The notes under the pieces are model-generated. The model saw only the letters and a list, made by a program, of their open reading frames with translations, ran no database searches and was not told where the DNA came from. Below are positions 1 through 9,689 of a stretch of 64,000 bases of DNA, one piece after another. The number at the start of each line of letters is the position of its first letter. Positions within the stretch are counted from its first letter, which is position 1. The translations under genes were made by a program, and so were the position numbers. Origin of the DNA: Uloborus plumipes. Taxonomy: Eukaryota; Arthropoda; Arachnida; Araneae; Uloboridae. The stretch covers positions 1 to 64,000 of the forward strand of contig JAXGGA010001665.1 of assembly GCA_038373865.1 (NCBI GenBank), read 5' to 3'.

Positions 1-1795
1 CCGTTAAAGTGAAAAATACACAATTTAAAAACTATTTTATAAATTAATTGGTCATAAATAGCCAAAATCTTCCCAAAAATACATTTAACCCTATTGTGGG
101 TAGTTGTTGATAAATAATAACGAAAAAGCAGATGATATAACTTTATTATTTGCTAAAAAAAAAAAAAAAAAAGAAACAAATACAGCATCTGAATTCCGCG
201 TCTAAAAGCTACTTACGCACACACACGCACGTTACTGAAAAGCATGCTATAAACGATCCAAAACCTACTGATTGCAGCTGTAACTGACTCCAACAGCTTT
301 CGAGTGTCGTAATGTTGATCCTTTAAGGATCAAGTTACCGTTGTTCTACTGAATACATAGTTAAATCAAGGAATTCATTAATTTTATATGCTTTAACTAC
401 GTTGTCAAGTTATTTCACAAAATACCTAGTTATTCTATGAAATAACGAACTTCACTTTAACTGTAACTGGCTCCCACATATGTCTGGGATTCGTGATGTG
501 GTTACCAAGTTTTCATTAACTATGAATGTTATAAGTTTTTCTCATGTAAAATGAATTTCAAATTTAAAAATTAAAAATGTGTACATAAACAGGACAGATG
601 ATTTGTCTTTAAAGAAATATATTTACTCTTAGTTAATTTTTTACGTATATTTTTACCCCTTTTCTACATCACAAACACATAGATTCAGGGTGTTTCCTTC
701 ACCTAAAAAACCTATAACCCAGACAAGACAGAGAAATTGGATATCTTTGGAAAAGTCGGGAAGTTTTTCAGACACTTGGAAAACTTGGAAAAGACAGCGA
801 AAATTTTGATTGCTGAAAAAAAAAAGAAAAAAAAGAATCAAAGAACTTTTTAATAAATGTGAAACAGACGGAATTCTTTTTTTTTTTTTTTTTTTTTTAA
901 TGAGTCTATTTTAGTAGTATTTCTATCTCAGCTGATTAATATAAATCGCTTTTTTGTAATAAAAATACTTTATGTCGTAAAAATAAATATTCATCATAGA
1001 AACTGGGAGCTATTTTTCTTTTATTTTATTTTATTTTTTTTATTATTTGTTATTATTTGCTCTTGAAAAAATACAAGTACGTGCTTACACAGCTACGTAT
1101 AATTTTGTACGATGTCTTCAGTTCTACATTGTCACTTCGTTTAAAAAAAGATTTTTTAACCCTGTATTAAGTTGGTATCAGTCTTCATTGATTATATTGA
1201 AATTATTTTTTTACTCATCTATTAACATTCCAATATACTATCATTTTCCTTGTACTTTCGTTTATCGGTGTGTTGAATTAAAGTATTATATGCTAAAAAA
1301 TCAAATTTAAAAAACGACATAATATTAATATATATAGTTTCAGTAAATTAATGAAACATAACGTGAAAAAGATTAGCATAATTCAATTATAAATGTTACA
1401 GTACAATACAGTATAATAGTACTAAGTGCTTGTATTTTTTAATGATACTTTTTCAAAATGCATTAACTGTTTGATACCTGGAAATTTTTTGTCATCAGTA
1501 CGGAAAAGTAAAGAAAAGCCTGGAAAAGTCAGAGAAGTCGAGGTCTGATCAGAAATCGACATAGTATTGGATTCAAAAATCGTTGCCAGAGATGAATTAA
1601 TCATAAGAAAACAACTTAGAGATTTTATCGATGGTTTATAAATTAAAAGACATCAAAAATCCTGTTTGGAATGTTTCAAACACGTTAAATGTGACATTTA
1701 AACACATTAAAGCACTGTCCTAAAATCTGTACCTCAGAGTATCTGTATCATTGTATGTAGCTCAGCACTTTATTTAGAATCTTATTCCAGATCGA
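1..1795. other. AT-rich non-coding flank
   Basis: No coding exon, RNA gene or bounded transposon is recognisable here. The sequence is AT-rich with poly-A and poly-T runs (about 157-172 and 878-898). Short stretches around 740-800 and 1480-1540 repeat words of the type GGAAAAGTC, reminiscent of the subterminal words of the element at 40466-41440, but no element ends could be placed. Confidence 0.6.
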
Positions 1796-1809
1796 CCCAT
1801 AGGAACGTT

Positions 1810-2188
1810 TGTTTGTTTCAAATGGGGCTGCGTTTAGCTTCTTGCCATTTGCAGACCTAGTGCATTCCCCAAAGCGGCATCCACTCTTTCATGTGGCACC
1901 ACCATCGGCGGGATACCATTGCCACAAGTATTTTTGACGCCCAGTTTCCCCACTAGATGGAGGCACCTGGGCTCTATTCGATGCGAAACTGCACTAGGAA
2001 TTTAATTTTTGCCAAGAGATACTATAAGCCAAACAAGTACTCGAGGGATCTTTTACATGCCGCATAATCATACGACAAGAGCGCTGTCGATTTTCTGCAT
2101 CATGAAAATCGACAGACTGGAGCCGGGTTCGAACCCGCGCTTTTGGGCGTAAGAGGCCAGCGTCTTAACCACTATACCACTCTGTCGG
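1810..2188 (-). mobile_element. tRNA-derived SINE, complete copy (family a)
   Basis: Read on the minus strand the element starts with a tRNA-like head. It has an A-box-like TGGTATAGTGG followed by the B box GGTTCGAACCC, then a roughly 280-bp body and a tail of CAAACAAACA type. It is bounded by a 14-bp target-site duplication, CCCATAGGAACGTT, at 1796-1809 and 2189-2202. The second copy of the family is the split element at 46197-47385. The head is RNA polymerase III promoter-like, but a mobile SINE is far more likely than a functional tRNA because a complete cloverleaf is not evident and the body is long. Confidence 0.85.
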
Positions 2189-2279
2189 CCCATAGGAACG
2201 TTATTTTGCAAAAAAACAGCGCGAGTCCCATCTTTTGCATGCATCAGACAAACGTTTTCGCGATCGCCTAAAAAAAAAA

Positions 2280-2560
2280 AAAAAAAAAAAAAAAAAACGA
2301 AAACGGATTTACTTTAGCCTGGTGCTAAAGTATAGGAAAGGCCAAGCTTGAGGAGGGGGGGGGGGGTCGTGAAATTGTGTGTTTGTGACAAGGGGGAAGG
2401 AAGTGATGTAACAAGTGGTGTGACATCACGCATTTTTCCACAAGAATATGTTTATAAAAAATAGTGTGACATGTGACACAGGGAGGGGGGAGGTAAAATG
2501 AAGTATGACACACTTTGTAATTAAAGGAGGGGGTGTTGAGAATAATTAAGGGGCTTGGGA
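2280..2560. repeat. Low-complexity purine/G-rich tract
   Basis: A poly-A run (about 2271-2297), a G run (about 2357-2366) and GTGTGACATCAC/TGTGACA-type words are seen. Similar TGTCAC-rich, C-rich text occurs in opposite orientation near 40240-40370, so both are probably decayed pieces of one repeat family. No ends or coding content are visible. Confidence 0.4.
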
Positions 2561-3766
2561 TATGAAGGGGTTAAGCGACAAAACAGACATTGCGAGTAAT
2601 TAAAGTTCAAAGTTTTGTTGTTGCAGCTTTTTTGTTTTCCAGTTTTGTCATTAGTATGCGTATGAAATTGGTCTATTGACATCTACTGTTTGATGTGCAG
2701 TGTTTTATTTGATTACCTGTATCCATTGCTTACCATTGTACAGAGTGTTCATTTTTCAAAATATAACATAGCCCCTTCATCCTCCAAGCCCTTCAATGTG
2801 ACATCATTTAGTGACAGCAACTAGCAACTACCACTAATCCCCCCCCCCCTTTCTGTACCAATGCCCATGGGTGTTTAGATAGAGAATCCAAACGATTACC
2901 ATTCCATTTCAGATTTCTCTTATAAAGACACGATATCGCCCCAGAGAAACACCCCCACGCCTTCTTCAAGGACACTCCAATCATCTTGGAAGGCAGCCAG
3001 AGAGACTTTTCCCCTCACCCGAAGAATGATTCGGAGCTGACAAATAATGATGCGAATGTTTCGAGCACCGATTTATTCCCCCATATCTGCAGCATAATAG
3101 ACCGTAATATATTCGTTATACGCCGAGCACTCCGTTCAATCGATAGATATCCCTCTTTTATTTTTGAAATATGTGCTCCCTCCGGAATTCGTGGATACGT
3201 GTCTGTCTGGGCAGAAGCGGCGACGCCAGCCCAATTGCAGATTCTGAAGGCACTGTGCTAGTTCTTTGACGAGAATCTTGAGTGTGCCCATGATTTTTAC
3301 TTGAGGAGTTGGATTGCTTTAGGGCAGGGGTTCCCAGGGCTGGATTACCAAATAGGCAACGTAAGCAGTTGCCTATGGGCCTCGGGGTTTTAAAGGGACC
3401 CCGAGAAATCCTGAAGATATCGTTTTTTAACTTCAGATGGCACTGAGCTAAACGTTAAGAACATTATTTGATGCAATATGTGGAATAGAACTTAAGTCAA
3501 CGTTCTCATCACCAGGGCAACTTCTTTCTCATCACCAGGGCATAATTTCTACCAAAAGAGGTGCAAAGCCCAAAAGTACCCACAAATTATTTTATCGCGT
3601 GAAAGCATGAATTTCGCCTAAAATATTAAATTTCGTAATTATCACTATTTATACGTGTAATCAGAGCCTGATTACCGCAGGGGCACAGGCCCCTCCTCTT
3701 AGATTTCAGGAGGGCCTAAAATCCCTAACTTGATCCAACGCCTCCTAAATACTAAATGCCTAGGTA

Positions 3767-5296
3767 CACTGCGATGCAAAAGTTTAGACAAATGGCAAAT
3801 ATGTGAATAAAAAGAAAACTATTCAACGAAATACTTTCAAATTTCTACTGTAGGTACACAATATGGTCCCAAATACGTGTCTGGAGTTCTTAAAACTAGA
3901 ACTGGAATCAAATTTTGGATATTACAAAAGACATTTTTTTGCATTGTTGCAAAAGTTTAGACAATAGTCAGATTTTATGCAAATATCCCTTGAAATGTGA
4001 TTGGTGGAGGAAATACGGGACTTTATTATTCATTTATAAAGTGCAGAGATTGCTGAATAAATAATCAAAGTCTCAAAAGCTCTGTAGTTCTCGTGTAAAG
4101 AAGATGAGAAAGTTTGGAAGCCGAAATTTGAAAATGAGCCTACTTTATTAATTTTTTGTCTTCTAAATCGGCTCTAGTATGGTAGTACGTTGTTATTTAC
4201 TTTGTGGAGAGCAATTCAGACATGCGTATCGATCAAAAAGTCCAAGAAAAATTATATTTCTTAAGGGTGAAGGAATTGGAAAAACGGCTCGAACTGACGA
4301 TTTGCCCCTTAATCATACAAAACTTCAACTTGGGTCAAAAACAGCACGTGACTGCATAAGTAGATGAACAACTGAATCGGAATGCATAAAAAAAACAAAG
4401 AATTGTGCTTGAGCCTGTTCGGACACAGTGTCCCAAATAAGCCAGATTTTATTGGTAAAAGCAGCACAGCATATGATCATTGGATATTTCTCAAGTCGCG
4501 CGAAAAGAATTATAATCCATCTAGGCCATCCCAATTTTAATAATTTGTATCAAAGAAAGTACCATTCATTTTTTAGTCACGATGATACATATGCTGCTTT
4601 TCACATTAAAATCTGCCTTATTTGGGACACTCTGTCCGAAAAGAATCAGGCACAATTCTTTGCTTTTTTTCTGCATTCCGATTCAATTGTTCATCTACTT
4701 ATGCTGTCACGTGCTGTTTTTGACCCAAGTTGAAGTTTTGTAGGATTAAGGGGCGAATCGTCAGTCTGAGCCGTTTTTTCAATTCCTTGATCTTTAAGAA
4801 ATATATTTTTTCTTGGTCTTTTGATCGATACGCATGTCTGAATTTGCTCTCCACTCCACAAAGTAAAAGACAATGTACTACCATACTAGAGCCGATTTAG
4901 AAGACAAAAAAATAATAAAGTAAGTTTATTTTCAAATTTTGGCTTCCAAACTTTCTCATCTTCTTTACACGAGAACTAAAGAGCTTTTGAGATTTTGATT
5001 ATTTATTCAGCAATCTCTGCACTTTATAAATGAATAATACAGTCCCGCATTTCGTCCACCAATCACATTTCAAGGGATATTTGCATAAAATCTGACTATT
5101 GTCTAAACTTTTGCAACAATGTAAAAAAATGTCTTTTGTAATATCCAAAATTTTATTCCAGTTATTGTTTTAAGAACGCTAGACACGTATTTGGGACCAT
5201 ATTGTGTACCTGCAGTAGAAATTAGAAAACATTTCGTTGAATAGTTTTCTTTTTATTCACATATTTGCATTTTGTCTAAACTTTTGCATCGCAGTG
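3767..5296. mobile_element. Tc1/mariner-like foldback element D
   Basis: Flanked by TA (3765-3766 and 5297-5298), with ends CACTGCGATGCAAAAGTTTA and its reverse complement. The whole element is essentially one inverted repeat. The right half, 4535 to 5296, mirrors the left half, with arms of about 700 bp around a short loop near 4500-4560. The words GCAAAAGTTTAGACAA recur inside each arm (about 3949-3965 and 5096-5112). The same short peptide stretches are therefore readable on both strands, but no intact transposase is present. Assignment to Tc1/mariner rests on the TA target and the terminus style. Confidence 0.75.
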
Positions 5297-5430
5297 TATA
5301 AGCATTAAGGGGCACGCGGGGCACAGGCCCCTCCTCTTAGATTTCAGGGGGCCCAAAATCCCATTACTTTATCCAGCGCCTCCTAAATACTAAATGCCAA
5401 CTGTATATTTAAAAAGCCTACTATGTATGT

Positions 5431-5664
5431 GCAATGAGTTACCGACCCGTAATCCAGGGCTGAGGCAGAACTGTAGCAAATGCACCCACAGCTCGATCAT
5501 ATAGCATCCTAAGACTGCAGTTTCGCCCTTATTATGGGCTCCTCAGTTAGGAAAACTTATTATGGGCTCCTCAGTTAGGAAACTTTCCTAACTGAGGAGC
5601 CCATAATAAGGGCGAAACTGCAGTCTTAGGATGCTATATGATCGAGCTGTGGGTGCATTTGCTA
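5431..5664. mobile_element. Hairpin element E with 14-bp target duplication
   Basis: Bounded by a perfect 14-bp duplication, CCTACTATGTATGT (5417-5430 and 5665-5678). Inside, a near-perfect palindrome runs from about 5473 to 5664, and the word CTTATTATGGGCTCCTCAGT is present twice in tandem next to the centre. A 14-bp duplication fits target-primed (LINE-machinery) insertion rather than a cut-and-paste transposon. The sequence is not recognised. Confidence 0.65.
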
Positions 5665-6867
5665 CCTACTATGTATGTTTACGTATATTTTTGTCTTTAA
5701 AATATGACGGGATTATTATTATTTTTATTTTTTTTAAAGTTTGATCTTTACACAAAACTTTTATTTCATTCTGGTATTGTATGAATTTTTTTTCTCGTAA
5801 CACGTAACTGATATGAGAAGGGGGGCGGGGGCCCTAAAACAGAAATGTGCCCCATGTCCAATATCAGAATGATCGGGCTCTGCCTGTAATATAATCCATC
5901 AATATGATTTATTATGTATTCCATAATAACAATTTTAAATGATTAAAATATATTTGCATAATATATATCAGTTATTTTAAATCTCATTTATCAAATCCTT
6001 ATGGTGAAGGGGCCCCTCATTTCAAATGCCTATGGGCCTCCAAATCTTTAATCTGGCCCAAACTTTTTTGTTTCGTGGACCTCTTGACTAGTTTTCCAGT
6101 TCCCCGTGAAACCCCCCCCCCCTTTCTTGGGGTCGCTCCCAAAACTAATCAGGAATTGTAATAATATAACTCGAGCATTCTAAAACCGGAAATTAAATGG
6201 TTAAGTTCCATTTATTGATGTTCTAAAACCACCAGATGAAAGCAAGATAAATGGAAATATAATGAGATGAATTCGAAATTTACCCAATAGTATAAGAGGT
6301 CTTTTAACGTTGATTTTTTAAAAAATCAAAAACTTCTTAAATGTCTGAAAACTTTCTAAAAGATTCAGTTTGACAGTTTTACTGCAGCTGGGTAAAAAAT
6401 TAAAATTTAAGTTAAAAAAAAGAAGAGAAAAACGTAATTTTTTATGCATACTTTCATAAAAATAATGGTACAAAACTTAAATCAGCTAATGTTCTTCCAT
6501 AGAATAGGTGTACAAGGAAAAAAAGAAGGCTGTTTTAAGTGGGAGTGAGTGAATTTGGTGCATCAGCAAAAGCACCCCTTTTTGTATCTTGTGGACCCCC
6601 AATTTTTTCTTTCCTTTCTACGGACCCCTTGCAAACTCCGGAGACCCCTGGGGGGTCTCTGTGGACCACTTTGGGAACTACTGCTTTAGGGTAATGCCGT
6701 GACATAACGCCATGCAATTAGGCAATGAGAAATCGTACGTTTGTATCAAAATTCTCGACTTTCGAATCATTGCGTAGGTAGCAGCTTTTTGCCAACAAGG
6801 CTGCACTGTTTCGGAGATGAAGATGTGGGTCGCAAATGGTTGATGTACATTCATGTGTACACATATA

Positions 6868-8579
6868 TGGGTGATTCTCCAAAAACCTGGTATTTTCGAC
6901 TCACAAACTCTATAAAAATAAAAATGCTTAAAAAAATCTAAAAAAAATCATACTTACTCTTTGTTAGGAGCTTATTAAGAGAAAAATAGAGGGAACTCAC
7001 TTTAAGTATGCTACACCCCCCAAAGGGGGGGGGGGTCAATTTTTTCAAACCGAGAGAGTGACAAGAAGCACTAAGCGAGCAAACAAATGAATTTTATCAA
7101 GGATTATTAGAAATTTTACAACAATAACAAAGAAATAACTTCAACATGAATGAAAAACTATGTTTATTGTTGACAAACAACACTAATTTACAACCTCCTT
7201 AAACGAACACTGTTTTAAGAGATGCAGCATCCCACAAATTTAATATTTATATAAATTAATTCATCAATATTCGAACATGTATAGCTATTACTTTTAATGT
7301 AATTCTCTAAGTGTTTTATTTCTAATTGGTATAATTAATTAAATTAAGCTGTCACAATAATTATTGTTGCCTCTATCACTACCATTGTTAGCATCAGTTT
7401 CAAAATAGAATTCAACTAGAGCTTAATTCTAAACCAAAATAGTTATTAACAATTTTCAGAGTAAGTACCAGGTTTGTTAATTTAAATTATCCAGTTCAGA
7501 AAGATAATTTACTTCAGGCAAAAAAGCTGTTCTCTAAAATGAATCTACAACAAAATTTAATGTAACTTCACTCACCTATTCGAGCAGCGTTAAAGTTAAA
7601 AAATGTCTAACCGACAGATTTGTTTTGAAAAATTCGTCTGAAAAACAAGAAACAAACAACTAAATAAAAGAATTATTTTACAGTTTCATTTTTTAATTTA
7701 TCGTCTGCCAACTTTTTATCATAATCTTAGTTCTAAAACTAATGTTTGGTAAATAAATCCATCTATTCTACCGGATGTTTTACCAGTGCTTTAAAAGTAA
7801 TGCTAGAGTGACATTTTTTTTTTTTTTTGCACCAGGAGAGGGACATTTTTTTGCGCCAGGAGAGGGACATTTTAATCAAAAAAGGCTGATATTTCTACCC
7901 GGAATTATATAGAAGGTAAATAATGGTATTTTTCTCTTTTATCCTCTTAACTCAATTACACACTGCAGGCAGAATTATTATTTTTATTTTATTTAGAACA
8001 GAAATGTTGGCCAGGAGAGGGACATCGAAAATGTTACATACCTCATTTTGAACTAAGGAAAAATAATACGAACAGCAGACACATTCTATAGACAAAATAC
8101 TCTATGAGTCCAAAGAAGTGATGAGAATAAACAGTGTTATAGTACTGCAGATTCAAAATTCCTTCTTTTTGCCTTTAATAATTGAACCAATTTGTAGGCC
8201 AGGAGAGGGACATGCAATCTGGGGACAAACTTTAAAATGATGTACCTGATTATATAACCATTTAAATAAGCTAAAACAACACTATATTATACTCATAACT
8301 ATACATAATTCAACACTACAAGTGGAATTTATACAATGTTCACGTAAAATTTTAAAATAATTTATTTACATTTTAGAAACAGGGTGGGACACGCAAAAAA
8401 GGTGACTTTTTGGCTATTCAAAAATTTTTGTAGAAAAAAATAAGGATCTTGATATGGATTGAATCACATCAGAATAAGTATTTCTAACAATTAAAAAAAT
8501 AAAAAAACTTTCTAGGTCAAATCATTTTTGTGCTGTCCTACGGGGACATCATATTGTTCGGATTTTGGAGAATCACCCA
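6868..8579. mobile_element. TA-flanked element X with dispersed internal motif
   Basis: Terminal inverted repeat TGGGTGATTCTCCAAAA at both ends, flanked by TA (6866-6867 and 8580-8581). The interior is AT-rich without a coding frame but carries the motif CCAGGAGAGGGACAT at about 7831, 7856, 8011 and 8199, with degenerate relatives near 8381 and 8535. The element at 31930-33518 has the same outer bases (TGGGTGA), a TA target and similar size, but a different internal motif. Superfamily assignment is uncertain; IS630/Tc1-like is suggested only by TA. Confidence 0.7.
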
Positions 8580-8608
8580 TATGTCAGAGGCATGTGCAAA
8601 AAGTATAT

Positions 8609-9161
8609 CTGTACCTCAGAACCAGACAAGGGCGGATCCAGAAATGTTCCAAGGGAGTGGTGATTGTTTTTTTTTTTTTTTTTTCAACTTTCCCCCTTTT
8701 ATTTTCCCACATATCCTGGTTAACACATGTTTATTACAAATGTTTCGGTCTTCAATTTCGAAAAAATTCCAAATCAGAGCCCCGAATCCCAACCACTTCT
8801 CATAGTATCATCGATGAAGAACCTCTAAAATTGCTTTTTTTGAACTTCAAAGTCGAAAACTGCTGGAGAATAGTCCCTCAAGGGAGGGGCGATCGTCCCA
8901 TCGCCCCTCCCTTGTATCCGCCCCTGAAACCAGACTATGTCCATCTTCGTTACTTTTCAGGAGAGCGCGAAAATGCGTGCCTGACGCATACAAAGGATGG
9001 GACTCGCGCTCTTTCAAAGACTGCTAAATAACTGTGATGGAATTTCTTTTGTAGAATAACGCTCTCATTGGTCGATGCGGAATAGGATTCTACGAACAAT
9101 GCAGTGATAAAGTGAAAATCGTCAGTTTGTGACTTGCACTATAGTCTGGCTCTGGGGTGCA
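8609..9161. mobile_element. MITE F (copy 1), carrying a nested hAT MITE
   Basis: Left end CTGTACCTCAGAACCAGAC and right end GTCTGGCTCTGGGGTGCAG are inverted repeats of each other. Removing the insert at 8628-8927 leaves about 250 bp that aligns along its length with copy 2 at 44729-44977, sharing for example AACTGTGATGGAATTTC and TAGAATAACGCTCTCAT. No target duplication was clear. Confidence 0.7.
8628..8927. mobile_element. hAT-like MITE nested in F
   Basis: Ends (C)AAGGGCGGATCC and GTATCCGCCCCTG form an imperfect inverted repeat. The octamer AACCAGAC is found on both sides (8620-8627 and 8928-8935), matching an 8-bp hAT duplication. The interior has a T-run and a GGGAGGGGCGAT inverted motif near the right end. 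No coding capacity. Confidence 0.65.
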
Positions 9162-9658
9162 GATGTATCCGGGGCCGGGGAGGATGTGTTAATGTTAGTT
9201 GAGTGGTTAACCAATGCCGTGAACACAGCTGACGCCCACTTACATGTAAAAACATTAATTTTTCAAGGTCTGGGGGGTCAGTTGACTTCCAACCTCTCCT
9301 TACTAAATGTCAGACCCGCTTGACATGATAGACTGAACCTGAAATCATTTTTGGACTCAGAGGCCGTAAGTTAGCCAAAACCCAGACACATATCCCCCTG
9401 TGTAATTTATCATCGAAGAGCAGAATGTGTAGCCTTTATAACTGGCATACGTGCTTTGTTTTTCCTTTCTTCTGTCATTTATCTGTTGAGAAAGAACCCA
9501 TTGCTATATGTTTTTTATTTAGACCCCAGTTACCGGGTGGGTCCTTTTACAGATTGACAGTCAGCCAACGACTCGCGTCCTGGTGCTCTATCTCCTCGGA
9601 TCTGCACACCGATCCCTGCCCCTGCTCCTTCCCCATGCAGGATATAGTGGCGAAATAG

Positions 9659-9686
9659 CACACACACACACACACACACACACACC
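9659..9686. repeat. (CA)n microsatellite
   Basis: About 14 uninterrupted CA dinucleotides. Confidence 0.95.
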
Positions 9687-9689
9687 TGT

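Larger units (their letters stand above)
3662..5882. mobile_element. hAT-like MITE C (copy 1), nested in B
   Basis: Left end CAGAGCCTGATTA and right end GATCGGGCTCTG match the intact 340-bp copy at 19417-19756. Flanking octamers are CGTGTAAT (3654-3661) and CCTGTAAT (5883-5890), a 7/8 match. It has been expanded by the foldback element D and the hairpin element E. About 95 bp of its left part is present twice, on both sides of D (3672-3764 and 5308-5400). Confidence 0.75.
3335..6060. mobile_element. hAT-like element B (copy 1), nested in A
   Basis: Termini CAGGGCTGGATTA and TAATCTGGCCC match those of the clean copy at 21463-22278, as does the interior: a GGCAACGTAAGCAGTTGCC stretch near the left end, a 'GATGGCACTGAGCTAAACG' segment, and 'GCCTATGGGCCTCCAAATC' at the right end. 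It is interrupted by element C at about 3662-5882. No clean 8-bp duplication is left at its ends, so the exact boundary is approximate by a few bases. Confidence 0.75.
3325..6683. mobile_element. hAT-like element A, outermost of a four-level nest
   Basis: Left terminal inverted repeat CAGGGGTTCCCA and right terminus TGGGAACTACTG are flanked by a perfect 8-bp target-site duplication, CTTTAGGG (3317-3324 and 6684-6691), as expected of the hAT superfamily. Its own sequence is only the first ten or so bases and about 6061-6683; the rest is later insertions (B, C, D, E). It has no transposase frame, so it is non-autonomous. Confidence 0.8.

Noticed and set aside
2115..2188. tRNA gene on the minus strand
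   Set aside because: A and B boxes are present but the sequence continues into a SINE body and tail with a 14-bp target duplication.
4179..4884. Possible small genes with matching peptides on both strands
   Set aside because: Both come from the two arms of the foldback element D, so the same sequence is simply read twice.
8528..9031. 167-codon plus-strand ORF
   Set aside because: Crosses the end of element X, MITE F and a nested hAT MITE; a chance frame over repeat junctions.
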